NCBI GenBank assembly: GCA_001579985.1 | Contig: LRSR01014609.1 | Span: 1 to 30,328, forward strand | Direction: 5' to 3' | Length of the DNA: 30,328 bases | Source: Hypsibius dujardini | Lineage: Eukaryota; Tardigrada; Eutardigrada; Parachela; Hypsibiidae | Shown here: piece after piece, positions 1 through 10,985 of the stretch | How the letters are laid out: each line of letters begins with the position of its first letter | Numbering within the stretch: the stretch's first letter is position 1 | Notes under the pieces: model-generated | The model's database searches: none | What the model was told of the DNA's origin: nothing | What the model saw: the letters and a program-made list of their open reading frames with translations, nothing else | Program-made: the position numbers and the translations under genes

Positions 1-300
1 GTATGTTACGAAACGTCCAAATGGTAAAAATTGGTTCAGCCAGCCCATGAACCACAGCGGAAAGTTGAACTTTGCTGAACCGTTAAACAGTATTAAGATT
101 TTGCTGATTTTGGCAAAATTTTACCAGCTGTTTAATGGCCTAGCCGCAAATGGCGCGCATAATGAATCGGCAATTGACTCTTCTTTCAGAATGTTTGGTG
201 ATAAAGAGTCATGAGAGACGCCTTTGGAATATGGAGCTCATTCAATTTTGTCACAAAACTTTTCCCTCTCCACTTAAGATACCAAGCAAGACCAAAGACT

Positions 301-755
301 AATTCTGTATTATTTGAAATACAGCCAATTTTATTTTACGTGGCTTCATCACAAACCCTGAAAAACGTCAGCAACTTTCACTGGATCGGAGATCAAGCCC
401 CGACCGGACTACCAGAATGCGGCATTTTCAGTTCAGACAGTAACGACTGCCTAATTGGTTTGTTCAAACTACACCTTTTTTAACTGTTGAGGAATTTGTA
501 AATAAATTTAAATAATGCAATTTGAATTACGCGAGCCTAGGTTTGACGTCTCCTATAATTGGAGGGACTGTCGGAGCCGTAATATCTCTCTTGCTAACTA
601 TAGCAAGCTTAGCAATTTTCTACGCTCACCGGTACGGTAATGAAACAAGATCTGTTACGAAGTTTACATCGCGCAGTACTATTTTTGACTCGCTGAAGGT
701 ACATGATGTGGGGGTCATCTCTGCGAGATCAATGGTGGACAATCGACGGAAATGA
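301..755 (+). CDS. C-terminal exons of an ANF-receptor/natriuretic-peptide-receptor-like single-pass membrane protein (5' part outside window)
   Basis: Two exons fit together: about 301-457 (5' limit uncertain) and 541-755. The donor is GTTTGT at 458 and the acceptor is CCTAG before 541; phase 1 joins G|GT. The first exon reads LFYVASSQTL, then W-I-G, then P-x-x-x-L-P-E-C-G and a further Cys. This resembles the W-x-G-x-x-P-x-x-x-P-K-C-G juxtamembrane signature at the end of the ANF ligand-binding domain in natriuretic peptide receptors and receptor guanylyl cyclases. A further upstream exon may begin at 190 (acceptor TTTCAG) and contains LWNMELIQF, comparable to the LWDM segment of that domain. 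The second exon holds a hydrophobic helix (PIIGGTVGAVISLLLTIASL) followed by a tail of about 40 residues and TGA. No kinase-homology or cyclase domain follows, so a clearance-receptor-like short-tail protein or an alternative 3' end is possible. Family assignment is inference from motifs. Confidence 0.45.
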
Positions 756-1659
756 AATGATCAATCGAGCGACAAAGTCATCCTTCTGGCTCTGAGGAAT
801 GTCGGAATATTTACACATTTTTGCAGGACTTTAATTAAGCGCGGCAGCAATTGCTGATTTCACGTTTGGATTGCGCATTTTTTGAAATCGACCGCACCAA
901 CATTACTGTATGCTAACGCTCAGAGAAACGGAGGCTTTGACTGAAAAACATTTAACTGATCGGTGTCCGTAGATAATGACGGACTGATGCCATGCCTAAT
1001 TTTCCATAGCGTCAGGAAATGTATCGGATTCCTTACTCGGATTGTGGTGAGGAGACGTGATTAAAGGGCGGAAGGTCTTGCATCAGTATTCAGTTCCGGC
1101 TGTGAGAGCCGAGTCGAACAAATTCCTCGTTAGTCATTATTGAATTAGGTCTCCGTGAATTACGGATCGGTTAACATACAGAGAGAAGTCAGGTGACACT
1201 GCGCTCATTAGGGTGCCTCCTGTCCCAAATATAAGAAGTGTTGATCGAGCACGTGAACGACGAATGTTCAGTGATCAGTTTATCGCTTCAGGCCCGACAA
1301 GTCGAGCTCAAAACGCACACCTTATTTCGCGCATACATTCACATATTTCTTCAATGCGTATATTTGAGTATATAAAACAAAAATTGACTTCTCTCTCAGC
1401 GTTAAGAAACTGCGTCCTTCCTCGCTTAATTTCCTGCTCAATTGAGCTGATTGTGAGAGAAGTCTTTCATTCGTAGGTGTTCAATGAATCTTGATCGGAT
1501 GGTGAAAACAACATTCACGACGCAAAAGTGCTCACAAAACAGTTCTCTAGCGCGTCTCTTATGGGAGCGCCTCTGAGGTGCATGTCCTTGAAATCTCTCT
1601 CTATAGTTCTTTTCTAGATGTTTCCATTGCATTCTGTTGTTTTCTACGAGTGCGCTCAC
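756..1659. other. No supported gene
   Basis: Short open frames in this stretch have no splice-site support, no domain signature and no convincing composition. Nothing else recognisable was seen. Confidence 0.4.
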
Positions 1660-1877
1660 GCGCTTGCAGTCGCAGCAGGCTGCGAAGTATCATGCGCAGT
1701 TTTATACCAGAAATCTGTTTTGAGTTCACTTCCTTTTAGTGCACCGTTGTCTTGCTTCTGAACGATATTGACCGGGCTAAGACCATAGGTTGAAGGTTGA
1801 CTCGGAATACCTTGCACCAGCACCGACGGACTGACCGATGCAGACTTACTAAACCTGAAAGATGGGTGCGTTGTCAT
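1660..1877 (-). CDS. Possible first coding exon of an unknown minus-strand gene
   Basis: An ATG at 1877 opens a 72-codon reading frame (starts MTTHPSFRFSKSASVSPS) rich in Ser, Pro, Thr and Gln. It runs into a good donor, GC|GTGAGC, at 1660/1659. A polypyrimidine-type acceptor (TTTTATTTGCAG) lies a few bases upstream of the ATG, so the start may sit in a second exon behind a 5'UTR intron. No downstream partner exon could be fixed; the region 1438-1655 has open frames on the same strand but no clear acceptor. The product is not recognised. It could equally be a chance frame. Confidence 0.25.
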
Positions 1878-2491
1878 GTTATGTCTGCAAATAAAACTAG
1901 ATAAGGAGATATACTTACACTATTGCATCTACGTAATACTAGCTACTCTCTCAGACTGCCCCAGTGCCATGTACTGCACCCATTGCTGGACAAGGATACG
2001 TCTTAATAGAACTTTCGAGAACTCTGAAACTTTTTGCTGTCAATAATAAATTAGATTTTCGTTATCATGGCATGTAAACGTTTCTATAAATATAACCTCC
2101 AAACTTTAAAGTGCTGTCCTTCTGCACAATCAATATCATATTAGCCATGCCCCTACTTTTCGGGGAGCCTCGAGGCATCGGAAAGCACGTTTGAAACAAG
2201 AACTCTTGTTCTTGCAGTGAGACATTTAATTCATCCAAAACGGAATAGTCGGTCGTAAATGTGTAACCGTTATTACATACTAGGGTATGTAGACCAATTA
2301 GTGACTCATCATTACGCTGAAATACAATTTCCGGGGCAAGTCTACAGTTTCCAGTAAGATCTCAGCTTGTCATTAGCAAGGTAATGATTTTCACCCTCAC
2401 AATGAAGGCTAGAGTCAAATCTTCAACTGGCGGAAACGGCCTCACCATTTTCAACCAAGGGCCCTTGAGCTAACACGATATTTTATGTTTT
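1878..2491. other. No supported gene
   Basis: Intergenic-looking sequence with stop codons in all frames and no recognised RNA, repeat or promoter. Confidence 0.4.
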
Positions 2492-2900
2492 GGGAGCATT
2501 CAACAATAACGTCAGCGCCATGTAGGGTAGGGGGAGTTGTACTTTGATGACGAGCTCTGACGCTAAGGGATGGGGATTCAGCCGTGGCTGACGTCAGCAT
2601 ATATCGTTTCGATTTCTTGCCAATTCCCAGCCTTTGCTGGATTTGAATGACTGTTGCGCTCAGATTATAAAGACACCGATGATACGAACATGCTATCTTA
2701 ATACTTGCTTCGATCTGGTCTCAGTAAAAGATGTGGTTGCAACACTGGATAAGTTTTAGCAGATATAGAGGGTTGGCTCGAGCTGACGTCAGTGCTTGAA
2801 GAACAAGAGGGGGTTTAGGAATTTCTGACGAGCTCTGACGGAAGGGAGGGGGAGGAAAGTCGTCTAATATCAGGCACTGACGTCATTGTTGAACGCTCCC
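2492..2900. mobile_element. MITE-like unit with imperfect terminal inverted repeats and CRE-type palindromes
   Basis: The left arm 2492-2517 (GGGAGCATTCAACAATAACG...) matches the reverse complement of 2875-2900 at 23 of 26 positions. The 409-bp unit has no ORF. The palindrome TGACGTCA occurs at 2589-2596, 2784-2791 and 2878-2885, and a variant AACGTCA lies in the left arm. The 14-mer GACGAGCTCTGACG is directly repeated at about 2550 and 2826. Short size, inverted ends and no coding fit a non-autonomous DNA transposon, but I could not define a convincing target duplication. Confidence 0.5.
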
Positions 2901-3119
2901 TTATAATTATGTATATCACCGGCATCCTAACCTACTTCTGCCCTCTGTATTCTTATTTCATGTCTGGATCCATATGAGTTTAATTAAATGCATTGTAATT
3001 AGGGCTAGGGATTGTTTTATTCCGGCCAATACATTCCTAAAGGGTTCAAATACAGTGTAAAGTATTTTTATACATCCATATTTTCACTCAGACTAATCAT
3101 CCCCTCCCCACTCCGAACC

Positions 3120-5558
3120 ATGGAAGGCATGCAAAATTATTCTAGCTCTCTTACCGCAAACAGATCCTTCATAAACGTCTCACAAAAGTACGACTCTCAC
3201 TCCGTCACAGCCTGGTTTGGCGCTATTGTGTCGGTGCACTTACTGGGAAGCATCCTCCTCGCCCTTTTAATCGCAGCATCCTTCCACAGCAAAGAACTCC
3301 TTCGTGGCTCATGCATCCTGATATTTCATATCATGCTAATCGAACTCCTGATCTGCGCGATAACCAATCCTCTTCTCAACGTTACAGCATACCTTCATTT
3401 GAACCGTCAGTTTGCCCACGTTAACTGCCGCGCACTGATTCTGCTCAACGCAACTTCGCAACACGCCTTAAACTGGGCCTCCTTGTTGCTGGCTGTGAAT
3501 CGGTTCGTCGCTATTGTTCATCCACATCAATATGAAAGATGGGTATCAAAGGTGGCTGTGACCTCTATGATTATCATACCGTGGTTGGTGGGTCTGGCAG
3601 ATACCTTACCGGTATATTTTGGCATCGGTGGCGACATATTGCTGGGATCTGCTGGATGTGCTTTTAAGGTAGGAAGGGGAACCACATCACTTTCACTGCT
3701 CCGCATCCGAGCACAGAAATACGTTACGGGTATTAAAAGCTCGCTTATTTTGCGGCGTTTGTTCAGTTATTTCAAACTCGCTCATGTCGCTGGTTTTGAA
3801 GATAATCGAAAATATCTGCGAGCGCATTTTTGTATGAGAGTGACATCCTTTGATCCACTAATTATAATGAGAATGAATCCAATCAAATGAATAAGGGAAC
3901 AAAATTAAGAAGGTTAGTCTCGTGTACGTGCGCTGCACGTGCCTATTTTTTACAGGCTGTAACTGTATTACAACTATTTTATTTTTTTCTTTCGAGCTCC
4001 TTTGCCCCCTCGCCGCTAGTCGTAAAAACGGCGACCAGCAGACAGTTCTAAGTCGGAATTATTTGCACAGCCAAATATACAAAATATCACGTTTTATTAC
4101 ACCTTAAAAACATTACTACCTAACTTCTTTTGTCGATCCTCTCTATTAAAATGAGAGAAGGGAGACTTTAGCAAAACCAGTATAGTAGAATAGGCAACTA
4201 GACAGTACCATGAAAACATCCATAAGATTTAATGCATCACTACGCTACCAAAAGTGTACTTCATTGAATATAGAATCGTAAATGTCACCGTCTCATTGAG
4301 ATTCCGTAAGATTTCAAGCATTACCGTATTGAGGATTCTGTTTAAACACTAAGCTTATCTAACCAAACTTAATTTTGGTGCACTGTTCTCGCATTTGACT
4401 TTGAAAGCCAGTGCCCCAATTAGGGGGAGGCACTGCCCCCCCTAACGACAGCAAGATTGCTATGGATCCAGAAAGAAGTGGGCATGAGGATGTCGGATGT
4501 CGCGGGTAGCCACGTGAGCCTCGATTAATATCTTTTTAGCAGTTCCTAAGTGCACTATGTAAGCCTTGTTTTAGTACCTCAGGTGCTGTCAATTATTATC
4601 ATTAGTGATGTTCCTAGCCAAAACAATGTAAGGCATTGTCAGCCATGCATGCGATACACTAAGTAATACCTTCATCTAAATATCCATCTATTCTACACGA
4701 CGTCTGTAGATTTCTCGATAAAGCCATGCCACTTAATAAGGGTTTTACCAACGTTGCCCGTCACAAGGAAAACTTAAAACTTCCGGGGTAATGTGAAGCG
4801 CAGCGTTGGGTTGACAGCTAATCCATGGTCGTGGGGGGGGGGGATCAGCTTTCAGTCCGACACGGCGGCATTTCCACGTACTGGGATTATGGAGGTGTGG
4901 AACCAAGTTGGACTGAAGTTCCTATGACAAGAGAGAGGAATCAGTCGTCGTCCTTCTTTTCTAGACGAACATTGATGAAATTTACGGCACCATCTGGTTC
5001 GTCATCGGCGCCTACATTCCGATCGGGTTGATGGGTGTCATCTACCTCACTCTTGGCTTGCGAATTTTGGCATCCAACCGGAGCAGGCAACGGATCAACA
5101 GACTAATTCCGGTGGATGCAGTTTCGACGATGGCTAGAGTGACCGCTGCACAGAAACGCCAGCTATCCTTCGCTAAGATGCTCATTGGCTTTAGCGTTTG
5201 GTATTTGATCTGTTTCCTGCCCGGCCCTATTATCGTTTCGCGTTTCCCTCATTTGTACGGGATAGGCAACCCACCGATCATGCGACTATGGATATCGGGA
5301 CTGTTGGCACTATGTGGTTATGCTGGCTGCCCGGTATGATGCCTTTAGATCTCATTCAAATGTCGTGGTAGATTCGTATTATATGTTCACACATTGCTAT
5401 GACTGCAGATCATTTTCCTGGTCTCAAGCTCAGACTACAGATTAGGAGTTAAGAGAATCTTCCGACGGCTGAGGAGAGCTGGGAATGCCATATCACCGCC
5501 GAGGAATGGGCTGAGCCAGTCTGTGTCTCGAAACGACCCGAATTCAAAACCCTCCTGA
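3120..5558 (+). CDS. Class-A (rhodopsin-like) G-protein-coupled receptor, 355 aa, three exons
   Basis: Exons are 3120-3668, 4965-5333 and 5409-5558, all joining in phase 0. Donors are AAG|GTAGGA and CCG|GTATGA; acceptors are TTTTCTAG and GACTGCAG. ATG 3120 is the first start giving a sensible N-terminus with three N-glycosylation sequons (N6, N14, N19). Exon 1 encodes TM1-TM4, with NRFVAIVHP in the place of the DRY region at the end of TM3. Exon 2 begins TNIDEIYGTIWFVIGAYIP (TM5), then a basic third loop, TM6 (SVWYLICFLPGPII) and most of TM7. Exon 3 gives the TM7 end and helix 8 (IIFLVSSSDYRLGVKRIF) and a short Ser/Asn-rich tail. The P-I-I-F junction stands in for NPxxY. Reading exon 2 through the donor gives an immediate TGA, so splicing is needed. 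Intron 1 (1296 bp) contains an 11-base G tract just before exon 2. Ligand unknown; biogenic-amine or peptide class cannot be decided. Confidence 0.85.
4410..4434. repeat. Short perfect-ended hairpin inside GPCR intron 1
   Basis: AGTGCCCC and its near-complement at GGCACT flank AATTAG, forming a compact stem-loop. No known function; recorded only as structure. Confidence 0.35.
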
Positions 5559-6714
5559 AAACACCTTGGTTCTGACCCTGGGTAGCGCTGTCAAAGTTAG
5601 AATATTTTCCAATACTCGTTGGTCCTGGGCGTGGTTTATAGAGCATATAACTGACTGATTTTTTCAAGCGCTGGTTGTTCTTTTCATTGATTGCTTCGAC
5701 TGCTAATAAGGTTTACCGAACTCATGATTGAACTGTTTTTTAAAGCGGCTCATATATGCTTATCTCAGCATCGTCTTTTGCCTGTAAGGATCAGCCAGTT
5801 TTGTGCTTGCGTGTGTCCATGTGTAAATCTTCGTCCATCCGTGACCACACAGCGTTTTGAAAGCATGAAGCCCCATGCAGACCACTTTATCCTTATGATG
5901 CCTTTAAAACAGAAGTCATATGTATGTCTTTGTACTATTTGACACTCCCATAGATAATTCAGTTGAGGTCAAGGAGCGTTCGGGTCTGGAATTAATTTGG
6001 TTCTCGAACTGGATGAGTAACTCAAAAAAAGGGTTGTTCCCTTTAGTGTTTAGTTTTTTTTAGTTTTTCCCGCTCAAATTTTCAGTAACCAAAGACCGTT
6101 TTTTTATTAACTGAAAAGGAATCAGTTACCAAAAGTTTAAGTTCAGCTTTTTAGTTTACCTTAGTTTTACCATCCATACTTATATATATATATTTGTCCA
6201 TTATCTAACTAGTCTGATTTTGAATATTCTGAACCGAAAACACGAAACACAATGCCCAAAAAAAGACATCTTCACACTTGAAAACACCAGAAAGGTTTTG
6301 ATGGCACGCTCATCACTCACGTTTTCGATTGCAGTGGAAATTGTTGCCATTTTTATTTTATTTCCCACGCCTATTGTTTCTACGTTTTAGGGCACATTTT
6401 TATTTAGTCCTGTAGGAACATTCCACTTGTAGCGAGTTTTGGAGTTATGGAATTATGCAAATACTCCAGAATTCGTCAGATTAACGTGTATCTATTTTCG
6501 CGAGATTATTTCCGTCCAATTGAGAAGAAAACTATCACAACAATAACAGTACAATACAAACTGTAAATGATTTACCAGCTCCAAACATCAAATAATTCTA
6601 GAGAACAATATTTAAAAAAATGCTGAAAACATAAATGCTTTGATGATGGAGGAAACTCAATGGACAGAAAAGTAAAGGGCAGCGCAGAAAAAATAGTAAG
6701 GACTCTCGGGCAGG
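5559..6714. other. No supported gene
   Basis: AT-rich sequence with poly-T/poly-A runs and a short (TA)n tract near 6180. No exon-like frame with splice support was found. Confidence 0.4.
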
Positions 6715-7072
6715 TCATAATTCGCCGCCTTTTGCCGTAAATTCTTTTAATTTGCTGTCAGCGTTTCTCGGCAGCATTTTTTGCAAATCCATTGCCCCGT
6801 AGGTCTCGTTCAAGGAACATGGTGCAAGACCGCCTGCATGATCGCCACAGACGCCACATTCAGTCGGCCCGTGTTTCGGTGCCTTATTGGTAGATCCCTT
6901 CTTGTGCTTTTGACCACGATGATAGTTCCCCCGACAACGCTCTGCAAAATAAAAGATATGAAGTTCCATTTTTACAGGAATTAGGGGCATGTACAGTTTT
7001 TGCCCTGTGATACGCTGGAGCACACCGCAGTACCTTTCATCGCTACAAAGGGTGTCCTCAATCTTATTAATA
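6715..7072 (-). CDS. Possible terminal exon of an unknown Cys- and Lys-rich protein
   Basis: An open frame of 119 codons ends at TGA 6717-6715 and can start at an acceptor (CCCTGCAAG) before 7072. It includes NKIEDTLCSDERYCGVLQ, then a Lys/His-rich stretch (GQKHKKGS) and ECGVCGDHAGG. Six Cys and the compact size could suit a secreted peptide, but no family is recognised, no upstream exon is fixed, and a second internal acceptor (TTTTGCAG near 6943) leaves the structure open. Treat as tentative. Confidence 0.25.
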
Positions 7073-7326
7073 CTTGCAGGGTTGGCAAAATTTTTTTGAC
7101 TGGCTTATGCATTTGTTTCTCCTCATACGTACACATCTGCCAAAAGCCTTGCTTTAACCGAGTTAAGTCACGTACCTCGGTTGTGTGTATGAATGCTATA
7201 CAACGTGGCGAAGCGCAATAATTTTTTTTGACTATCACGTGGGTGCAAGATTCATAAATTTGGTAATCGATTCACGTGTTGTATTGCCGTAAAAGCTCTC
7301 CCCACTAGAGAAAACCCGAGACGTGA

Positions 7327-7401
7327 ACACGCCAACACACAGACAAACAGTCAATCAAACAGACAGTCAGACAGACAGTCAGACAGACAGACAGACAGAT
7401 A
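7327..7401. repeat. (CAGA)n-type simple repeat
   Basis: Imperfect array of CAGACAGA/CAGT/CAAA units. The same family recurs at 10546-10583, 11511-11628, 17369-17388 and, as TCTG, at 21438-21462 and 22255-22277. Confidence 0.8.
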
Positions 7402-7563
7402 GAAGGCGCATTGAAAACACCTGGCAACGCCTGCCTATTGCATCATCTACTTCCTGTTCATAGTTGTACGTCAATCAGTGACTTAAGTCAACTGATGGCT
7501 TTTATTTCTGCAATGTTTCATTGGAAGTTTTAACATTCAGTAGAAGTGACATTTTGCGGCGCA

Positions 7564-8307
7564 ATGGGACGAATGAAGACCCGCGATAGTATTCCGCACC
7601 CGACGGTAGAGTTTCTTCGATCATACCCACCTGACGGTTCAAGCCGTTGTTTTCCATCGAACCGCTCCCGACCTCCCTTGCCATCAATCGCAGATCAGCT
7701 GGAGCAAATTAACTGTCAACTCTACCAGTCCCTTCAAATCTCAAACGACACCATCGCCCAGCTAGAAAATCAAAATAGACACTTAAGACGGACGGTTCGG
7801 CGTTTGCGTCAAACGATTGTTGATCTCATGGAAGATGCAGTAAACGAGAATGCCAACAGAACGACACATTTTAAACCTGAGGAACAGAGGAGACACCTGC
7901 AGCTGCAGTCTTCCATGCAGCGTCTGCATGGAGATACAGGGAGAACTCAGTCACTGGGCAGAATTAAGTCTGCCGTTGATTATTCGAGTGAGAAATGGCA
8001 GAAGTTTAAGGTGAGACGTCTGGTGGACCAGCAAAGGCGAGCAGACCGAGCTACCTTGTATTTGTCTCAGCACAATATTCCGGAGAGGCCTCCACCGCCG
8101 CCGGTTCAGGAACAGTCTCTTGTTCGGTTGGAGCGTTTCAGGAAAATTCGGAAGAAAATACTGGAAGACGAGAAAGCAAGTCGACCGCAGCGAAAGGGTC
8201 AAGCGATGACTCTGAGGAAGACAGTTTTATCTAAAAATAGACTGGCGAAAGAAGTACCTACAGTGCCATCGAATAATCTACGGAAACTCTTTTCTTTACC
8301 GAAATGA
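7564..8307 (+). CDS. Coiled-coil protein of unknown function, 247 aa, intronless
   Basis: ATG 7564 opens an uninterrupted frame to TGA 8305-8307; the frame continues 6 codons upstream without another ATG. The N-terminal 45 residues are Pro/Ser/Arg-rich. Residues about 45-100 (ADQLEQINCQLYQSLQISND and on through LENQNRHLRRTVRRLRQTI) have heptad-like Leu/Ile spacing typical of a coiled coil. Further charged helices follow around residues 130-160 and 185-215. A five-proline run (PPPPP) sits between them, and the C-terminus is strongly basic. No enzyme motif or signal peptide. It converges with the fumarylacetoacetase gene, whose stop is 236 bp away. Function unknown; a structural or centrosomal/cytoskeletal role would only be a guess. 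Confidence 0.65.
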   Translation: MGRMKTRDSIPHPTVEFLRSYPPDGSSRCFPSNRSRPPLPSIADQLEQINCQLYQSLQISNDTIAQLENQNRHLRRTVRRLRQTIVDLMEDAVNENANRTTHFKPEEQRRHLQLQSSMQRLHGDTGRTQSLGRIKSAVDYSSEKWQKFKVRRLVDQQRRADRATLYLSQHNIPERPPPPPVQEQSLVRLERFRKIRKKILEDEKASRPQRKGQAMTLRKTVLSKNRLAKEVPTVPSNNLRKLFSLPK

Positions 8308-8542
8308 TTGTTGGAAATAGTGTAGTTACAACTTCTCGCGTTTCATGTTTTGTGCTCCTTGTTCAATATGGGGAAACTTACTTCTGTTTCTGCCTTTGTT
8401 CCCGTTTGATTTCTCATTACTTTCTAAAATTCAAATTTTCACTTCCGCTTTTTTAGCGTCCTCTGCGCTCAAAACGGTATTCGTCTAAAATTAGATTGTA
8501 ATGAAAAATAATTAAAAAATGCAATTCTGTCGTGGGAACAGT
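8308..8542. terminator. Shared 3' region between two convergent genes
   Basis: This 235-bp spacer separates the coiled-coil gene (+) from fumarylacetoacetase (-). It is AT-rich, with an ATTAAA-type signal near 8511 that could serve the plus-strand transcript. Confidence 0.35.
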
Positions 8543-10985
8543 TTACGGAAATGGCGGCGGGGAATGTTGACGGTGATGTAGCACTCGTCCACGGCATTCT
8601 CCGAACCCGATCCGAACAGACTTGTCTTCACACCAACCTAAGAGCAATATCAAATGAAGTTTGTCTTTCCCTCATATCAGGTTTTGATTACAGATGTTAA
8701 ACGAACCGCGGATAATCACTTCATCCCCGTCATGTAAGAAGGCTCTTCTTTGTCCGTCTACCAGAGTGATGGGCTTTGTCCCTCTTTCTGACAATTCAGA
8801 CAGACTGCCAGAGGAATAATGTGTCTGAGAAAGGAAAGCATAGGGGAACGTTATTTAATATTCGTGGCAGCCGATCATTTTTATTATCATATTTCAAACG
8901 AACCGGTCCAGAAACTGTTCCACTGCCGATGAGGTCGCCAGGAAGGAGGTTGCAGCCGTTGGAGGTGTGATGTGCGATCTGCTGGGCCAGGGTCCAGTAC
9001 ATCACCTGCAAATCACAAATAATCTCCTGTGCTAATATTGCGTTGTGTCGTTCGGGGCATTATTCCTGGAGTGATCTGACTTTTCACAAAAACTATACTT
9101 TGAATATTACAGTTCCATTCTGCGTACGGTTTAGTCAGGCCCATTTAGGCTGCTACCTTATAGTTTGATTGACAGATGACGGAGGAACTGTAGTGCATTT
9201 CTGTCTGCCCTTCCGTTTGGAGAGAAGTCGTCAGGTTGATATCGTAAGTCTTAATCGATTTAGAGCGAAGATACGGCAACGGTTGAGGATCTTGCAGGCA
9301 AATAGGATCGCAAAGAAAGGGTTCAAGCGCTGCTGCTGTTACGACCCACGGCGAGATAGTCGTTGCAAAGCTCTTGCTGAGGAACGGTCCTAACGGATTC
9401 CATTCCCAGCTTTGAAGATCCCGCGCTAACCGAACAAGCAAAATTTGTCATAAGTAATAAGTAATCATGAGAAGGAAAGTATTTTTCTTGATTGTAGTGT
9501 TTACCGCTCCAGTCGTTGAGAAGGACAAAACCAAAAACGTGATTGTCAGCAGAGTCAACAGAAATCGGCTGAGAAAGGGCGTTTTTTGTCCCGATCAGTG
9601 CACCGATTTCCATTTCAAAATCGAGCTTTTTCGTCGGCCCGAAAACTGGTCCTGAGTCCACGTTTCCGTCTTCATTTGCATATTGGCCATTAGGTCGACG
9701 AATGTCCGTGCCAGAGACCACGACGGATGAGGCTCTGCTGTGGTACGCGACTGGCATGTAATCCCTGTTGCAAATCAAACCATACTGAAAACCTATTTTT
9801 CTCTTCAATTTTTCGGAACACAACATGAAGAAAAAGCAATAATTACAGAACTAATTCATTGTCGGATAATTGGTCAAATAAAAAATAATTGTGACAGTCG
9901 TAAATCTAATGTTGTTCGGTAGGTAAAATTTTTCTTTAGTTTTAGTCGAAGGTAGTTTACTATTTAATTTTCCCAGGTCAATCTTTTGTAATTAAGACAT
10001 TTAATTTAGCAGTATAAATTAAAACGGTGACATTAGAATAAATAGTTGCCTAGAGGTTAAATTTATACTTAGTTTTGGGTTAGCGTAACTTAGTTCGGTC
10101 ATTCAAAGTGATCCACGTAGGGTGTATGCAGAAATGTACCAACCAATTTGGGAGGATGCGCTGGGATTTGTCTGTGAACATGATTCGATCGTTTTCTGCA
10201 TGCCTCTTGGACGCGGAAAAGTCCGTAAAGTCACCTGAATCAGAGAGATAACCACAAAACTGTAACAATTAGCCTATGATTTTTGCACCTGATTAATTAG
10301 CTTGCCGATTCGAGCCGGAACGTGCATAATAGCGTCATCCTGGTTGATTAAAGTTCTGTGAAATAGAGTAAATAATCGGCAAGTAAAATAGAAGTCAAGG
10401 TAAATATATGAACTAGAAAATATTTAATATATTACATATGAAGTCAAATTATATATGCATATGAAACATTTAATAATATATATTACACTTATACATATCT
10501 AGATATAAAGGCACAGTAGATAAATCAACGATGCATGAAGCTATCTAAAAGACAGATAGACAGGCAAACAGACAGACAGACACGCACATACCTTTTCTGG
10601 AGGTGCCCGTTGTCCCGTAAATAACCTTCCGCGGATGATAAGACTCGCTGAACGGTCTGCCTCGTTTCATGCCAGGCGTTCCGACCCAAGCCCATGAAGG
10701 CATTAAGTTCCCCTTCCCTATATTCAATCAATCAACAAGAGCTGAAATAGCAATTTGCTGGTTGCTGTTGCTTTTGAACTTACCTAAAAACATTTGACTG
10801 TTTGGCCATTTCCGGCCCAGAGAAGCAGTCCAATTCCGATAAATCCATAATCCAGTTGCCGATTGCAATTCCTATTCTTGGGATAGGCTGTACAAGAATA
10901 GCTGCAAACTTAAGTTGTATTGAATAACAATTTATAATGCAACCCGTACCTTATTTGCGGTGGAAAATACCCCGAAGGGTAAATT
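8543..10985 (-). CDS. FAH: Fumarylacetoacetase (tyrosine catabolism), ten exons, first exon not resolved
   Basis: It hydrolyses 4-fumarylacetoacetate to fumarate and acetoacetate, the last step of tyrosine breakdown in the cytosol. Exons from 5' to 3': 10950-10985, 10784-10887, 10592-10717, 10306-10355, 10144-10234, 9505-9764, 9157-9425, 8904-9005, 8707-8824, 8543-8637. All phases agree and they encode 416 residues; the family is about 420. Matches to the family include [57 protein letters not shown] (catalytic His), FEMEI (metal Glu pair), LLNDWSARDLQ (metal Asp), [17 protein letters not shown] (catalytic Lys), [29 protein letters not shown] and [12 protein letters not shown]. One intron is GC-AG (donor 10305-10304) and three use GTT donors. 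The roughly 16-residue N-terminal exon is missing; 11735-11805 (ends SFPRGK, donor GTGAGT) is a weak candidate. Confidence 0.93.
10546..10583. repeat. (CAGA)n simple repeat in FAH intron
   Basis: AGACAGATAGACAGGCAAAC-type array lying just downstream of the donor of the exon ending at 10592. It creates spurious Cys/Leu/Ser-rich frames on the minus strand. Confidence 0.75.

Noticed and set aside
9323-9826. Single 167-codon frame for FAH
   Set aside because: It reads through two introns' splice sites; the family alignment demands exons 9505-9764 and 9157-9425 joined at S-A-R-D-L.
10258-10305. GT donor at AATCAG|GTGCAA for the FAH exon at 10306
   Set aside because: It would need a 29-nt intron and insert about 13 residues absent from the family; the GC-AG intron restores the exact family length.
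10525-10731. Cys/Leu/Ser-rich minus-strand frame over the CAGA repeat
   Set aside because: The first half is the real FAH exon; the rest is translation of the intronic simple repeat.
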